Shown: positions 30,465 to 38,861 of the stretch, piece by piece
Layout of the letters: each line of letters starts with the position of its first letter
Position numbering within the stretch: position 1 is the first letter of the stretch
Origin: Candidatus Villigracilis propinquus
GTDB lineage: Bacteria; Chloroflexota; Anaerolineae; Anaerolineales; Villigracilaceae
DNA length: 64,000 nt
Assembly (NCBI GenBank): GCA_016714565.1
Contig: JADKDM010000005.1
Location: 1 to 64,000, forward strand
Reading direction: 5' to 3'
The notes under the pieces: generated by a model
The model's database searches: none
Seen by the model: the letters and a program-made list of their open reading frames with translations, nothing else
What the model was told of the DNA's origin: nothing
Program-made: the position numbers and the translations under genes

Positions 30465-31592
30465 TTGAATCGTAATTTATTTTTTGTGGCAGCAGCTTTA
30501 TTTCTTTGGGGTTTCGGCGAAGGAATGTTCATTAATTTCGTGCCGATCTATCTTGATGCCCAATTTTTACTAAGCAAGTATGAAATTGGTTTAATCCTCG
30601 GCGCGTTCGGCTTCTTCATGGCGATCACGCACATCCCTGCTGGCCGCCTTGCCGATAGGGTGGGGCGCAGGCCGCTGCTTATCGGTGCGTGGATGCTTGG
30701 TCTGGCCTCCACGTTGACCATGGGCATTGCCTTGACCCTGCCGCTCTTTCTGATCGGATTGTTCGCCTATGGATTGACCGCTTTTGTTTCGTCTCCGCTG
30801 GCAAGTTATGTGACTGCTGCGCGAGGCAAGTGGCCTGTGGGGACGGTGCTCTCGCTCACCACTGCGACCTTTGGCATGGGCATGGTGCTGGGGCCTGTCA
30901 CCAGCGGATGGATCGGCGACAACTACGGGATGCGCATGAGCTTTTATGTGGCAGCGGTTGTGTTCGTGTTTTCAAATGCCTTCATGTATTTTATTGAAAG
31001 GCAACCCATTGACCATCACGACCCTGATTCTCCTCCACCCGGCTTGAGGAGCAACAAGCGATTTATCACACTCATGGCAGTTCTCGCGCTTGCCATTTTT
31101 TCCATGTACATCGCCCAGCCGCTCACACCGAATTTCTTGGAAGGCGTGCGCGGACTTTCATTGAGCCAGACAGGTTTGATCTTTACAATAGGCGCATTGG
31201 GAAACTCGTTGATGGCAATTACATTCAGCCGTGTGAACCCCCGTAGGGGATTTTTAACGGCTCAAGCGTTGGTGATTCTGTTTGCGCTTTTGATCTGGAA
31301 AGGCACGGGAATGCCCATTTTCGCGTTGGGATATTTTCTGCTCGGCGGGTTTCGTGCAGGCCGCCCAATGGCAATGGCGCAAGCGCGCGAACTCGTCCAC
31401 GAATCGCAAATGGGAATTACTTACGGAATCATGGAAACCATCAGCGCTATGGTCTTTATTCTCACGCCGCCGATTGCTGGCTTTTTATTTGAGGTCGACC
31501 CTTTCATCGTGTACCCTATTTCCATTGGAATGATCGCAGTCTCGATCGTGTTGAGTTCCATCTATCTGCCTCGAAAGGATGCCCATGCTTGA
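30465..31592 (+). CDS. MFS transporter
   Basis: A 375-residue transporter with eleven or twelve helices. The classic MFS loop motif GRLADRVGRRPLLIG follows helix 2, and a long central loop (ERQPIDHHDPDSPPP) divides the halves. It is most like drug or sugar exporter groups; substrate unknown. The start is uncertain: TTG 30465 has AAAGAGG just upstream and keeps helix 1, whereas TTG 30438 lies inside the inverted repeat. The last bases overlap the following MBL gene. Confidence 0.82.
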   Translation: MNRNLFFVAAALFLWGFGEGMFINFVPIYLDAQFLLSKYEIGLILGAFGFFMAITHIPAGRLADRVGRRPLLIGAWMLGLASTLTMGIALTLPLFLIGLFAYGLTAFVSSPLASYVTAARGKWPVGTVLSLTTATFGMGMVLGPVTSGWIGDNYGMRMSFYVAAVVFVFSNAFMYFIERQPIDHHDPDSPPPGLRSNKRFITLMAVLALAIFSMYIAQPLTPNFLEGVRGLSLSQTGLIFTIGALGNSLMAITFSRVNPRRGFLTAQALVILFALLIWKGTGMPIFALGYFLLGGFRAGRPMAMAQARELVHESQMGITYGIMETISAMVFILTPPIAGFLFEVDPFIVYPISIGMIAVSIVLSSIYLPRKDAHA

Positions 31593-32220
31593 AATTGTCT
31601 CATTTACTCTTGGCCCTGCCTCCACAAACGCTTATCTGGTTGCTGACCCTGAAACGAAGGAAGCGGTTGTCATTGACCCCTCGTGGGACGGACAGATCAT
31701 TCTCAAAGCAGCCCAGGATCGCGGCTGGCGCATCGGTCATCTCTGGTACACGCATGCGCATTTCGATCACATCGGCGGCGCGGCGGCGATTGCGGATGCG
31801 CTCAATCCGCTGCCGCATGTGGCGCTGCATCCCGATGACCATATTCTCTGGCGGGCGGGTGGTGGCGGAGCGGCCTTTGGTTTGGATATTGATCCCGGCC
31901 CCGAACCGACCATTGATTTTGTGCATGGCATGAAACTCAAGCTCGGCTCGAATGAGTTTGAAGTCCGCTTTACCCCAGGGCATACAAAAGGTCATTGTGT
32001 ATTGTATGTTGCGAAAGAAAATATTTGTTTCTGCGGCGATCTTATTTTTAATGGCAGCATTGGCCGTACTGATCTACCCGGCGGAAACTTCGCCACGCTT
32101 GAAAAAAGTATCCGTGAACAAATTTACACCATGCCCGATGAAACCCGTCTGCTTTCTGGTCATGGTTCTGAAACAACAGTTGGACACGAAAAGCAGCATA
32201 ACCCATTTGTGAGCGAATAA
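31585..32220 (+). CDS. MBL-fold metallo-hydrolase (glyoxalase II-like)
   Basis: A 211-residue binuclear-metal hydrolase. The metal motif THAHFDHIGG, then FTPGHTKGHCVLY, FCGDLIFNGSIGRTDLPGG and LLSGHGSETTVGHE are all present and typical of glyoxalase II/YcbL-like thioesterases. ATG 31585 is favoured because GAAAGG lies seven bases upstream; ATG 31579 is in frame too. It overlaps the MFS stop and is followed without a gap by the next gene. Confidence 0.92.
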   Translation: MLEIVSFTLGPASTNAYLVADPETKEAVVIDPSWDGQIILKAAQDRGWRIGHLWYTHAHFDHIGGAAAIADALNPLPHVALHPDDHILWRAGGGGAAFGLDIDPGPEPTIDFVHGMKLKLGSNEFEVRFTPGHTKGHCVLYVAKENICFCGDLIFNGSIGRTDLPGGNFATLEKSIREQIYTMPDETRLLSGHGSETTVGHEKQHNPFVSE

Positions 32221-33111
32221 ATGAAACGTGCAGTCAGCGTCAGCCTTGGAAGTTCAAAACGCGATAAGAGCGTGAAGGTCAACCTCAACGGGCAGGAGAT
32301 TCTTGTCGAGCGTATCGGCACGGATGGCGATATCGAAAAGGCCCGCCAAATGTATCTGGATCTGGATGGCAAGATAGATGCCTTCGGCGTCGGCGGCATT
32401 GACCTGTATCTGCGTTTGGATGAAAGGGAATACCCGCTTCATGCCCCGCTCAAGCTTGTCTCTGGCGTCAAGCAGACTCCACTCTGTGACGGGCGCGGAC
32501 TCAAGCACACCCTTGAGCGCCGCGTGTTTCAGTTGGTTAAGTCTCAGCTGGGAGATGTCCGCTTCAAGCAGGCATTCGTCCCCGTCGCCGTGGATCGTGC
32601 CGGTTTGGCCGAAGCAGTTGCCGAGGTCGCAGAAAGAACCGTCTTTGGCGATCTGATGGTCGCGTTGGGAGTCCCGATTCCCATTTATGGAATCCCCGCC
32701 TTCAAACGAGTCGCCAGAGTCATGCTGCCAATCGTCAGTCACTTTCCGATGAGCATGATCTTCTACGGCAGCGACGGCGCTGAGCAGGAACCGAAATACA
32801 CAAAATATTTTGCAGAGTCCGACCTGATCGCAGGCGATTTTCTTTTCATGCGAAAATACATGCCAACCGATCTGTCAGGCAAGACCATCGTAACCAACAC
32901 CACCACCGAGGATAATATTGCCCTGCTCAAAGAACGCGGCGTGAAACGGGTCATCACCACTACGCCCAGGTTTGACGGCCGCTCCTTCGGCACGAATATG
33001 AACGAAGCCATGCTCACCGCCTACGCAGGCAAATGCCGCAGGCTGAGCGACGATGAGTTAAATGGTTTGATCGATGAGTTGGGATTAATGCCGACGGTGA
33101 TCGATTTTTAG
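32221..33111 (+). CDS. Conserved protein often labelled quinate 5-dehydrogenase
   Basis: A 296-residue soluble protein. Conserved-looking blocks: SVSLGSSKRDKSV at the N-terminus, VERIGTDGDIEKA, DGKIDAFGVGGIDLYL, CDGRGLKHTLERRV, FGDLMVALGVPIPI and TNTTTEDNIALLKERGVKRVITTTP. I recall this family in Chloroflexota and Firmicutes under the name quinate 5-dehydrogenase, but I see no clear Rossmann GxGxxG motif and do not trust the enzymatic label. Starts immediately after the MBL stop; last gene before a bidirectional terminator. A link with quinate/shikimate would suit the aromatic operon. Confidence 0.6.
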   Translation: MKRAVSVSLGSSKRDKSVKVNLNGQEILVERIGTDGDIEKARQMYLDLDGKIDAFGVGGIDLYLRLDEREYPLHAPLKLVSGVKQTPLCDGRGLKHTLERRVFQLVKSQLGDVRFKQAFVPVAVDRAGLAEAVAEVAERTVFGDLMVALGVPIPIYGIPAFKRVARVMLPIVSHFPMSMIFYGSDGAEQEPKYTKYFAESDLIAGDFLFMRKYMPTDLSGKTIVTNTTTEDNIALLKERGVKRVITTTPRFDGRSFGTNMNEAMLTAYAGKCRRLSDDELNGLIDELGLMPTVIDF

Positions 33112-33126
33112 TTGGCTCCAGAATCA

Positions 33127-33157
33127 AAAACAGGATGGCCGCAGCCATCCTGTTTTG
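33127..33157. terminator. Bidirectional terminator between aro and sensory operons
   Basis: Thirteen-base perfect arms AAAACAGGATGGC / GCCATCCTGTTTT with a four-base loop and T-rich flanks on both strands. It lies between two convergent operons. Confidence 0.88.
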
Positions 33158-33159
33158 TT

Positions 33160-34338
33160 TTAATTCACAACCGCATCGAGATATTTCAACCCCGAGCCAG
33201 TGTTGAAAATGACAATGCTCTCGTCTGGCTTTACCCACTTTTGTTTCACAAGTTCTTCCAACGCGGCGAGGCATGCGGCACCTTCGGGGGCAGCAAAGAT
33301 GCCTTCCTGCGCGGCGAGTGTTTTCTGGGCTGCGAGCAACGCCTCGTCGCTGACGGCTATGGCGGTACCGTTGCTTTCGCGGATGTTGGCTAGGATGATG
33401 CGGTCGGCGAAACTCTTCGGCACTCGCAAGCCGGATGCTACAGTCTGGGCACCCAGCCAAAAGTCACAGAATGAAGCGCCTGCGTGGAACGCCTTTGGGA
33501 TCGGGGCGCAGCCTTCCGCCTGCACAGAAACCATGCGCGGACGTTTCACATCCTTCAGCCAGCCCAATGCTTCCATTTCCGCAAAGGCTTTCCACATGCC
33601 CACCAGACCCGTGCCGCCGCCAGTGGGGTAGAGGATGACGTCCGGCAGAGTCCAGTGGAAGGATTCAGCGAGTTCGTAGCCCATGATCTTTTTGCCTTCG
33701 GTGCGATAGGGTTCCTTGAATGTGGAAACATCGAACCAGCCTTCTTCGCGGGCTTTCACACCGGCCATGCCAGCAGCATCACTGATGAGACCTTCCACGA
33801 GGATGACTTCAGCGCCTGCAATGCGGCTTTCCTGAATATTGGCATTGGGGGTGTCTTTGGGCATGTAGATCAACGCCTGTAAACCCGCGCGCGCGGCATA
33901 GGCTGCCATGGCTCCGCCTGCGTTGCCCGCCGTGGGGATGATGACTTTTTTTACACCAAGTTCTTTTGCTCTTGATACTGCGGCGCACAGCCCTCGGGCT
34001 TTGAAGGAGCCGGTGGGGTTGCTGCTTTCATCTTTTACAAAAAGATTGGAAAGCCCGAGTTCGTTTCCAACACGGGGGATGCGGAGAAGGGGGGTGTCGC
34101 CTTCTCCAAGGGATACGATATTTTCAGGGTCTTGCACGGGCAACATTTCATGCCAGCGCCACATTCCCTTTGGGCGGGTTTGTATCTCGTCACGGTCTAC
34201 GTATTGACGGGCGGCATGGATGTCGTAATTTGAAATAAGGGTGGATTGGCAATCCGGGCAGAAGGTAAGGATCTTGTTGGCAGAAAAGGATCTTCCACAA
34301 TCTGAACAGGTCAGATCTGTAAGGTAGGACGTTTTCAC
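33160..34338 (-). CDS. thrC: Threonine synthase
   Basis: A 392-residue PLP enzyme converting O-phosphohomoserine to threonine. An N-terminal zinc ribbon (Cys11, Cys14, Cys27, Cys30) precedes the fold-type II core. PLP Lys113 lies in NPTGSFKARG, the phosphate loop is TAGNAGGAM, and TGGGTGL and NTGSGLKYLDAV follow. The start is read as GTG 34338, because upstream codons overlap the receiver gene that ends at 34358. It is the last gene of the large sensory operon, and a second threonine-synthase-like protein (34760-36415) lies two genes upstream. Cognate role in Thr synthesis is likely; related PLP lyase activities cannot be excluded. Confidence 0.85.
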   Translation of the reverse strand: MKTSYLTDLTCSDCGRSFSANKILTFCPDCQSTLISNYDIHAARQYVDRDEIQTRPKGMWRWHEMLPVQDPENIVSLGEGDTPLLRIPRVGNELGLSNLFVKDESSNPTGSFKARGLCAAVSRAKELGVKKVIIPTAGNAGGAMAAYAARAGLQALIYMPKDTPNANIQESRIAGAEVILVEGLISDAAGMAGVKAREEGWFDVSTFKEPYRTEGKKIMGYELAESFHWTLPDVILYPTGGGTGLVGMWKAFAEMEALGWLKDVKRPRMVSVQAEGCAPIPKAFHAGASFCDFWLGAQTVASGLRVPKSFADRIILANIRESNGTAIAVSDEALLAAQKTLAAQEGIFAAPEGAACLAALEELVKQKWVKPDESIVIFNTGSGLKYLDAVVN

Positions 34339-34357
34339 AAGGATCGGCTTTTTGTGG

Positions 34358-34747
34358 TTATAGCTTTGGGTTGGGGGCGGGCACAAAGGCTTCCACACGC
34401 GCCCACAATTCGCGAATGTTGATCGGTTTGGACATATACACATCACACCCGGCAGACAGCGCTTTTTCGGCATCTCCCTTTAGGGCATTGGCGGTAATGG
34501 CAATGATGGGTACATAAGCCAGCGCGTGTTTGGAACTGGCGCGAACCCTGCGGGCTACTTCGTAGCCGTCAATATCAGGCAGGTTAATATCCAGCAAGAT
34601 CAAGTCCACGTCCTGTTGTTCGGCTGTTGAGACCCCCGTCAAACCGTTTGGGGCTTCGAGCAATGTGTAACCGCGCGATTCGAGCGCGCGCTTTACAAGC
34701 ATCATATTGTCCGGGTTGTCTTCGATGTATAAGACGTTACTTCCCAT
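34358..34747 (-). CDS. Stand-alone receiver protein (CheY/DivK-like)
   Basis: A 129-residue single receiver domain: acidic pair ED (9-10), phospho-acceptor Asp53 in LLDINLPDIDGYEV, Thr in ITANAL and Lys in YMSKPI. There is no output domain, so it acts by protein interaction or as a phosphate shuttle. AAGGAG precedes the ATG. Sandwiched between the PLP-receiver fusion (12 bases) and threonine synthase (19 bases). Confidence 0.92.
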   Translation of the reverse strand: MGSNVLYIEDNPDNMMLVKRALESRGYTLLEAPNGLTGVSTAEQQDVDLILLDINLPDIDGYEVARRVRASSKHALAYVPIIAITANALKGDAEKALSAGCDVYMSKPINIRELWARVEAFVPAPNPKL

Positions 34748-34759
34748 ATCGCCTTCTCC

Positions 34760-36415
34760 TTAAGATCCACTTTTGGATTCGTTCTTATCTTCGATCACGT
34801 GGATGACTTGATCCACAAATTTGCGGGTAGGCAGTGAGCCTTTTTGATACAGCGCTTCGATGTTCCCGTTCAGGCGGCTGCGTTCTTCTGCGGTGATATC
34901 TTTTGCGCTGACGACAACGACAGGGATTTCCCTTGTGCGCGGATCAAGCTTTAATTCTTCCACCAGTCCAAATCCGTCAATGCCGGGCATGGTCAGGTCG
35001 CTTACGATCAGGTCGGGCAGTAATTGGCGCGCCATGGCGAGACCTTCCCAGCCGTCTTTGGCATGGTGCATGCGGTAATTCTTTCTGCCTTCCAGCAGCC
35101 TGCGGATCAACAGCGCGTCGTCATCGTTATCATCTATCAATAACACAGTGGTCGTCTTTTCGTCCAGATTTTCAAGCGCGGCTTGCAGACCTTCGCGCGG
35201 CGCGGCGGATTGATCCTTGCTGAGATGCACATCCACAGCCCATTGATCGCCGAGCACATGCTTTTCGACGGGGAAGGTGTGGCCCGTGCAGTTGATGACG
35301 ACTCGTTCATCCTTGCCGATCTTTCCTTTTTTGGATAATTTTTCGAATCCGGCAAAGGCGACGGCTGTTGCCGGTTCGACGGCCATTCCTTCGCTTTTGG
35401 CAAGCGCGCGCATGGCGGAGTAGGCTTCCAGGTCTGTCACGGCTTCCATCACACCGCCGTATTTTTGAGTGAGGTTCCACAAATACGTGTAGGATTTTCC
35501 AGGGTCGCCTGTGGAGAGGATGATGATGCGTGTGTCGGGGATGACAGGTTCGGCAACATCCTTTCCAGCTTTGAAGGCTTTCACCATCGGTGAACACCCC
35601 TCGGCCTGAATGATGGCGAGCTTGGGGACTTTGTTGATGAGCCCCATGTCGAATAATTCCTTGAAGCCCTGATACACCCCCAGCGGACCCAGCCCACCGC
35701 TGACGGCTTGTATGTACCAATCCGGTGCGCGCCAGCCCATTTGCTCCACGATCTCGTAGGCGATGGTCTTCATCGATTCGCGGGCGGGGACTGAACTTGC
35801 GCCGCGATCCAAAAGCAAATTCTTGCGTTGCGCGAACTGACTGGCGATCTGTTTGGTCTGGTCGTAATTGCCGCTGACGCGGATCACCTCCGCGCCGAAG
35901 AGGGCGGCTTCACGCAGCTTCTCCTGCGGGACGAGGCTGGTCATGAAGACCCAGAGTTTGATCCCGGCGCGGGCACAGGCGGCGGCGTATGCCACTGCCG
36001 CATTTCCCGTGGATGCGATGACGGCTTCGCGGATGCCATTCTCGTTCATGGCGGCAACGGCTACAGCGGCCTGCCTGTCTTTGAAAGAGGATGTCGGGCC
36101 GTAGCGTTCATCTTTGATGTAAACAGAACCAAGCCCCAGATTAGGTGCGAAGCGCTGCGACAGCCAGAGGGGCGTCCCGCCGGCGGGGTAGAGGTCCAAA
36201 GCGGAGGGATTGTCGAGCGGTAAAACATCCTGATAGCGCCAGAGGTTGTTGGGGCGGTTGGGAATGCCGCGCAGAATTTCGCGCTTGAAGGTTTCGTAAT
36301 CGTAGTGCGCTTCCAGCCATTGGGATTGGCAGTGCTTGCAAGTGGCGGGTACGAAGGGTTCGTAGGGTTGTTGTTCGCCGCAGATGGCGCATTGCAGGAA
36401 GGTGGGTTTTGCCAT
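34760..36415 (-). CDS. Threonine-synthase-like PLP enzyme fused to receiver domain
   Basis: A 551-residue fusion. Residues 1-400: zinc ribbon (Cys9, Cys12, Cys26, Cys29), PLP Lys112 in GPTSSFKDRQ, phosphate loop STGNAAVAY and SGGLGPLGVYQGF, i.e. a complete threonine-synthase-like catalytic domain. Residues 423-545: receiver domain with DD at 428-429, phospho-acceptor Asp473 in VSDLTMPGIDG, Ser503 and Lys525. Both parts keep their key residues. It begins one base after the stop of a histidine kinase, so kinase and enzyme are made together. I infer that phosphorylation of Asp473 modulates the PLP domain; no other output domain exists. The substrate may differ from that of the neighbouring ThrC. 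Confidence 0.88.
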   Translation of the reverse strand: MAKPTFLQCAICGEQQPYEPFVPATCKHCQSQWLEAHYDYETFKREILRGIPNRPNNLWRYQDVLPLDNPSALDLYPAGGTPLWLSQRFAPNLGLGSVYIKDERYGPTSSFKDRQAAVAVAAMNENGIREAVIASTGNAAVAYAAACARAGIKLWVFMTSLVPQEKLREAALFGAEVIRVSGNYDQTKQIASQFAQRKNLLLDRGASSVPARESMKTIAYEIVEQMGWRAPDWYIQAVSGGLGPLGVYQGFKELFDMGLINKVPKLAIIQAEGCSPMVKAFKAGKDVAEPVIPDTRIIILSTGDPGKSYTYLWNLTQKYGGVMEAVTDLEAYSAMRALAKSEGMAVEPATAVAFAGFEKLSKKGKIGKDERVVINCTGHTFPVEKHVLGDQWAVDVHLSKDQSAAPREGLQAALENLDEKTTTVLLIDDNDDDALLIRRLLEGRKNYRMHHAKDGWEGLAMARQLLPDLIVSDLTMPGIDGFGLVEELKLDPRTREIPVVVVSAKDITAEERSRLNGNIEALYQKGSLPTRKFVDQVIHVIEDKNESKSGS

Positions 36416-36416
36416 G

Positions 36417-38834
36417 TTAGTTTTTTCTTGTCACGGGTTCAGAGTCTGTTACTTTGGCTTCGATGGGCAGGAAAACGTAGAATGTGGAGCCATCGCCATC
36501 AATGCCTGTGCTTTCGGCCCACAGACGTCCGCCATGCATTTCGATCAGGCGGCGGCTGATGGGCAGGCCGAGGCCGGTGCCGCCGACTTTGCGCGTGGTG
36601 GATGAATCCACCTGGGTGAATTCCTGGAAGACCGCTTCCAATTGCGAGGGGTGAATGCCAATGCCAGTGTCTTTTACGCTGATGAGTACGTTGTTTTCCT
36701 CCCGCGCAATGTGTATGTTTATTTTACCTTGCTCGGTAAATTTCATGGCATTGTTAACAAGGTTGATCATCACCTGGCGTAAGCGGTTGCGGTCTGCGTT
36801 GATCTCCACTTCGTGGTCTGATTCGTCGTCGATGAGCAGCGTGATGTCTTTTTCATGTGCAAGCGAGGATGTAATGCTTTTGACATCTTCCATGATCTCA
36901 TGCAGATTGAACTTTTCGATGATGAGGTTGAGCTTGCCAGATTCGATCTTGGCCATATCCAGCACATCGTTGATGAGGTGCAGCAGGTGCTGCCCGTTCT
37001 TCTGGATAAGTTTGAGATCGTTATCCATGTACGGGGTGAGGGGGCCATCCAACTCTTCGAGCATCACATCTGCAAAGCCGAGGATGGAGTTAAGTGGTGT
37101 GCGCAGCTCATGAGACATGTTGGCGAGGAAGGATGATTTGAGGCGGTCCAACTCGCGCAACTGTGCCACCGTGGCCGACTGCTCTTTATACAAACGCGCG
37201 TTTTGAAGAGCAATTCCCACTTGGGTGGCCAGAGTGTTGTAAATGTTGGCGTCTTCCTGTGTGAAGTGCCCAAGCTGTTTCGATTGCACATCGAACACGC
37301 CGAGGACTTTTTCACCCACGATGATGGGGATGGCCATTTCTGCGCGTGCGTCTGGCAGAAGCATGTTGGGGAGGAAATCCGTTTCGGTTGTGATGTCGTT
37401 GATGATGATGGCGGTACGTTCACGCGCTGCGCGTGCTACAACAGAGTGGTGCGTATCCATTTGAATGGCGTGGCCGGTGGTTACCATTTGCCTGCCGATA
37501 TCGCCCGCGCCGGAGGCAAGCAACAGCGTGTTCCACGAATTATCTGCAAGGTAGATGTGAGCGTGATAAAGATCGAAACGATCCTTGGTCAGGTCCACCA
37601 CCGATTGCAGCAATTCATCAGGGTCGAGCACGGTGGAGGCTTTTGTACTTACCACCGCCACCGTTTCAAGTTCACGGGCGCGTCTTTCGTTCAATTCAAA
37701 AAGACGCAAGTTCTCAATATGGGCACTGACTTGCTGGGCAATGTTATTGGCCAATTCCAGCGCGCCTTCGGGAATATCCTTCAAGCCAGACACGGCCAAT
37801 TGGCCGATCGATTCACCGCGCACCATCAGCGGCTGTTCAAAGGTAACATCCTTTGGCTGTTGAGATTCTTCAAGCGGTGTCACTTGAATGGAGTCGTAGG
37901 CATAGCCCAGGGTGTCAGTTCTTTGGCTGGTGAACGATTTCCAGTTTTCGCGCGTCAGGCGGCGGGTGGCCTCTTCAGCGTTGGCGCGGGCGCGGGAGGC
38001 ATCTGCCAGCAGACGCAGGTTTTCAACCTGCTGCGCGATCTGGCGCGCAACTGCAGAGATCATCGCCTTGTCTTCATCGGTCAATGGGTGGTTGGGATTT
38101 TCCTTCAGGAAGAGATCGCCCACATGTTCATCAAGTACCTTGATGGTCTCCTGAATATCATGCTGTTGCAAAGACGCTTCACCGAAGGGGGCAACGGATG
38201 TCTGGTCATACATATATCCGATGCGCTCGCTATTGCGAATCCCATCCATGAATGATTCCCAGTTTTGGTGGGTGAATTGGCGGTTGGCAGATTGCGCTTC
38301 CGCGCGCGCGCGTTCGGTTGCGGCCAGCAATCGAAGGTTTTGGATCTGCAAAGAAACCTGTTGGGCAACGGAATTCGCCAGATTTTCCTCTTCTTCCGTC
38401 CATGCCCGATCCGCAGGCGGCTCGATCTTCACTTCGCCGATCCTCTCACCGCTGGCGGTCAATGGAGTCTTGATGATGCTCTCCGATTTATCCGCAGGGT
38501 CGTTGAATGTCTCCAACGGAACGACCTGGTCATCGCGAAAAGCGTAGCCGACCTTTTCCTTTTCGTAAATAACGGCAGACGCTGTTATAGCTGCTTGTTT
38601 TTCATTTTCTTTTAACTGCGATTCCAGTTCGCGGATTCGCAGGAGCAGCGCATCCATTTCAGCCGAACTGTTAAGTACGGATGGAGAGGCAGGCGCTTCA
38701 TTCCAGACGGGGGAAACTGGTCCTGTTTCTGTGGGCTGATGCTCGCTGGCAGTAGCAACCTGTAACCTGGCGATCTGGTCCAGATCCGAGAAGAGTTTCT
38801 CAACCCTTTTTTTGGATTTGTCATCGGGTGGCAT
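36417..38834 (-). CDS. Cytoplasmic multi-GAF sensor histidine kinase
   Basis: An 805-residue kinase without transmembrane segments. An N-terminal coiled coil is followed by three copies of a short GAF-like module (about residues 60-175, 180-285 and 285-390), each ending in AxQVxxQIENLRLL. A full GAF domain follows (about 395-555, with ATVAVSTKAS-like start and FDVQSKQLGHFTQEDANIY). HisKA has MSHELRTPLNSILGF with His575, and the HATPase has NLVNNAMKFTEQG, DTGIGI and GGTGLGLPISRRL. The short modules recur in two other proteins of the operon. AGGAG precedes ATG 38834. Its most direct partners should be the receiver fusion and receiver immediately downstream. Confidence 0.9.
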   Translation of the reverse strand: MPPDDKSKKRVEKLFSDLDQIARLQVATASEHQPTETGPVSPVWNEAPASPSVLNSSAEMDALLLRIRELESQLKENEKQAAITASAVIYEKEKVGYAFRDDQVVPLETFNDPADKSESIIKTPLTASGERIGEVKIEPPADRAWTEEEENLANSVAQQVSLQIQNLRLLAATERARAEAQSANRQFTHQNWESFMDGIRNSERIGYMYDQTSVAPFGEASLQQHDIQETIKVLDEHVGDLFLKENPNHPLTDEDKAMISAVARQIAQQVENLRLLADASRARANAEEATRRLTRENWKSFTSQRTDTLGYAYDSIQVTPLEESQQPKDVTFEQPLMVRGESIGQLAVSGLKDIPEGALELANNIAQQVSAHIENLRLFELNERRARELETVAVVSTKASTVLDPDELLQSVVDLTKDRFDLYHAHIYLADNSWNTLLLASGAGDIGRQMVTTGHAIQMDTHHSVVARAARERTAIIINDITTETDFLPNMLLPDARAEMAIPIIVGEKVLGVFDVQSKQLGHFTQEDANIYNTLATQVGIALQNARLYKEQSATVAQLRELDRLKSSFLANMSHELRTPLNSILGFADVMLEELDGPLTPYMDNDLKLIQKNGQHLLHLINDVLDMAKIESGKLNLIIEKFNLHEIMEDVKSITSSLAHEKDITLLIDDESDHEVEINADRNRLRQVMINLVNNAMKFTEQGKINIHIAREENNVLISVKDTGIGIHPSQLEAVFQEFTQVDSSTTRKVGGTGLGLPISRRLIEMHGGRLWAESTGIDGDGSTFYVFLPIEAKVTDSEPVTRKN

Positions 38835-38861
38835 GGATAATGTCTCCTGAACCTGTGCCTT

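Noticed and set aside
37203..38255. A 350-codon open frame opposite the multi-GAF histidine kinase.
   Set aside because: Antisense shadow of a gene with clear domains on the other strand; the same holds for the long plus-strand frames at 10456-11562 and 40785-41438.
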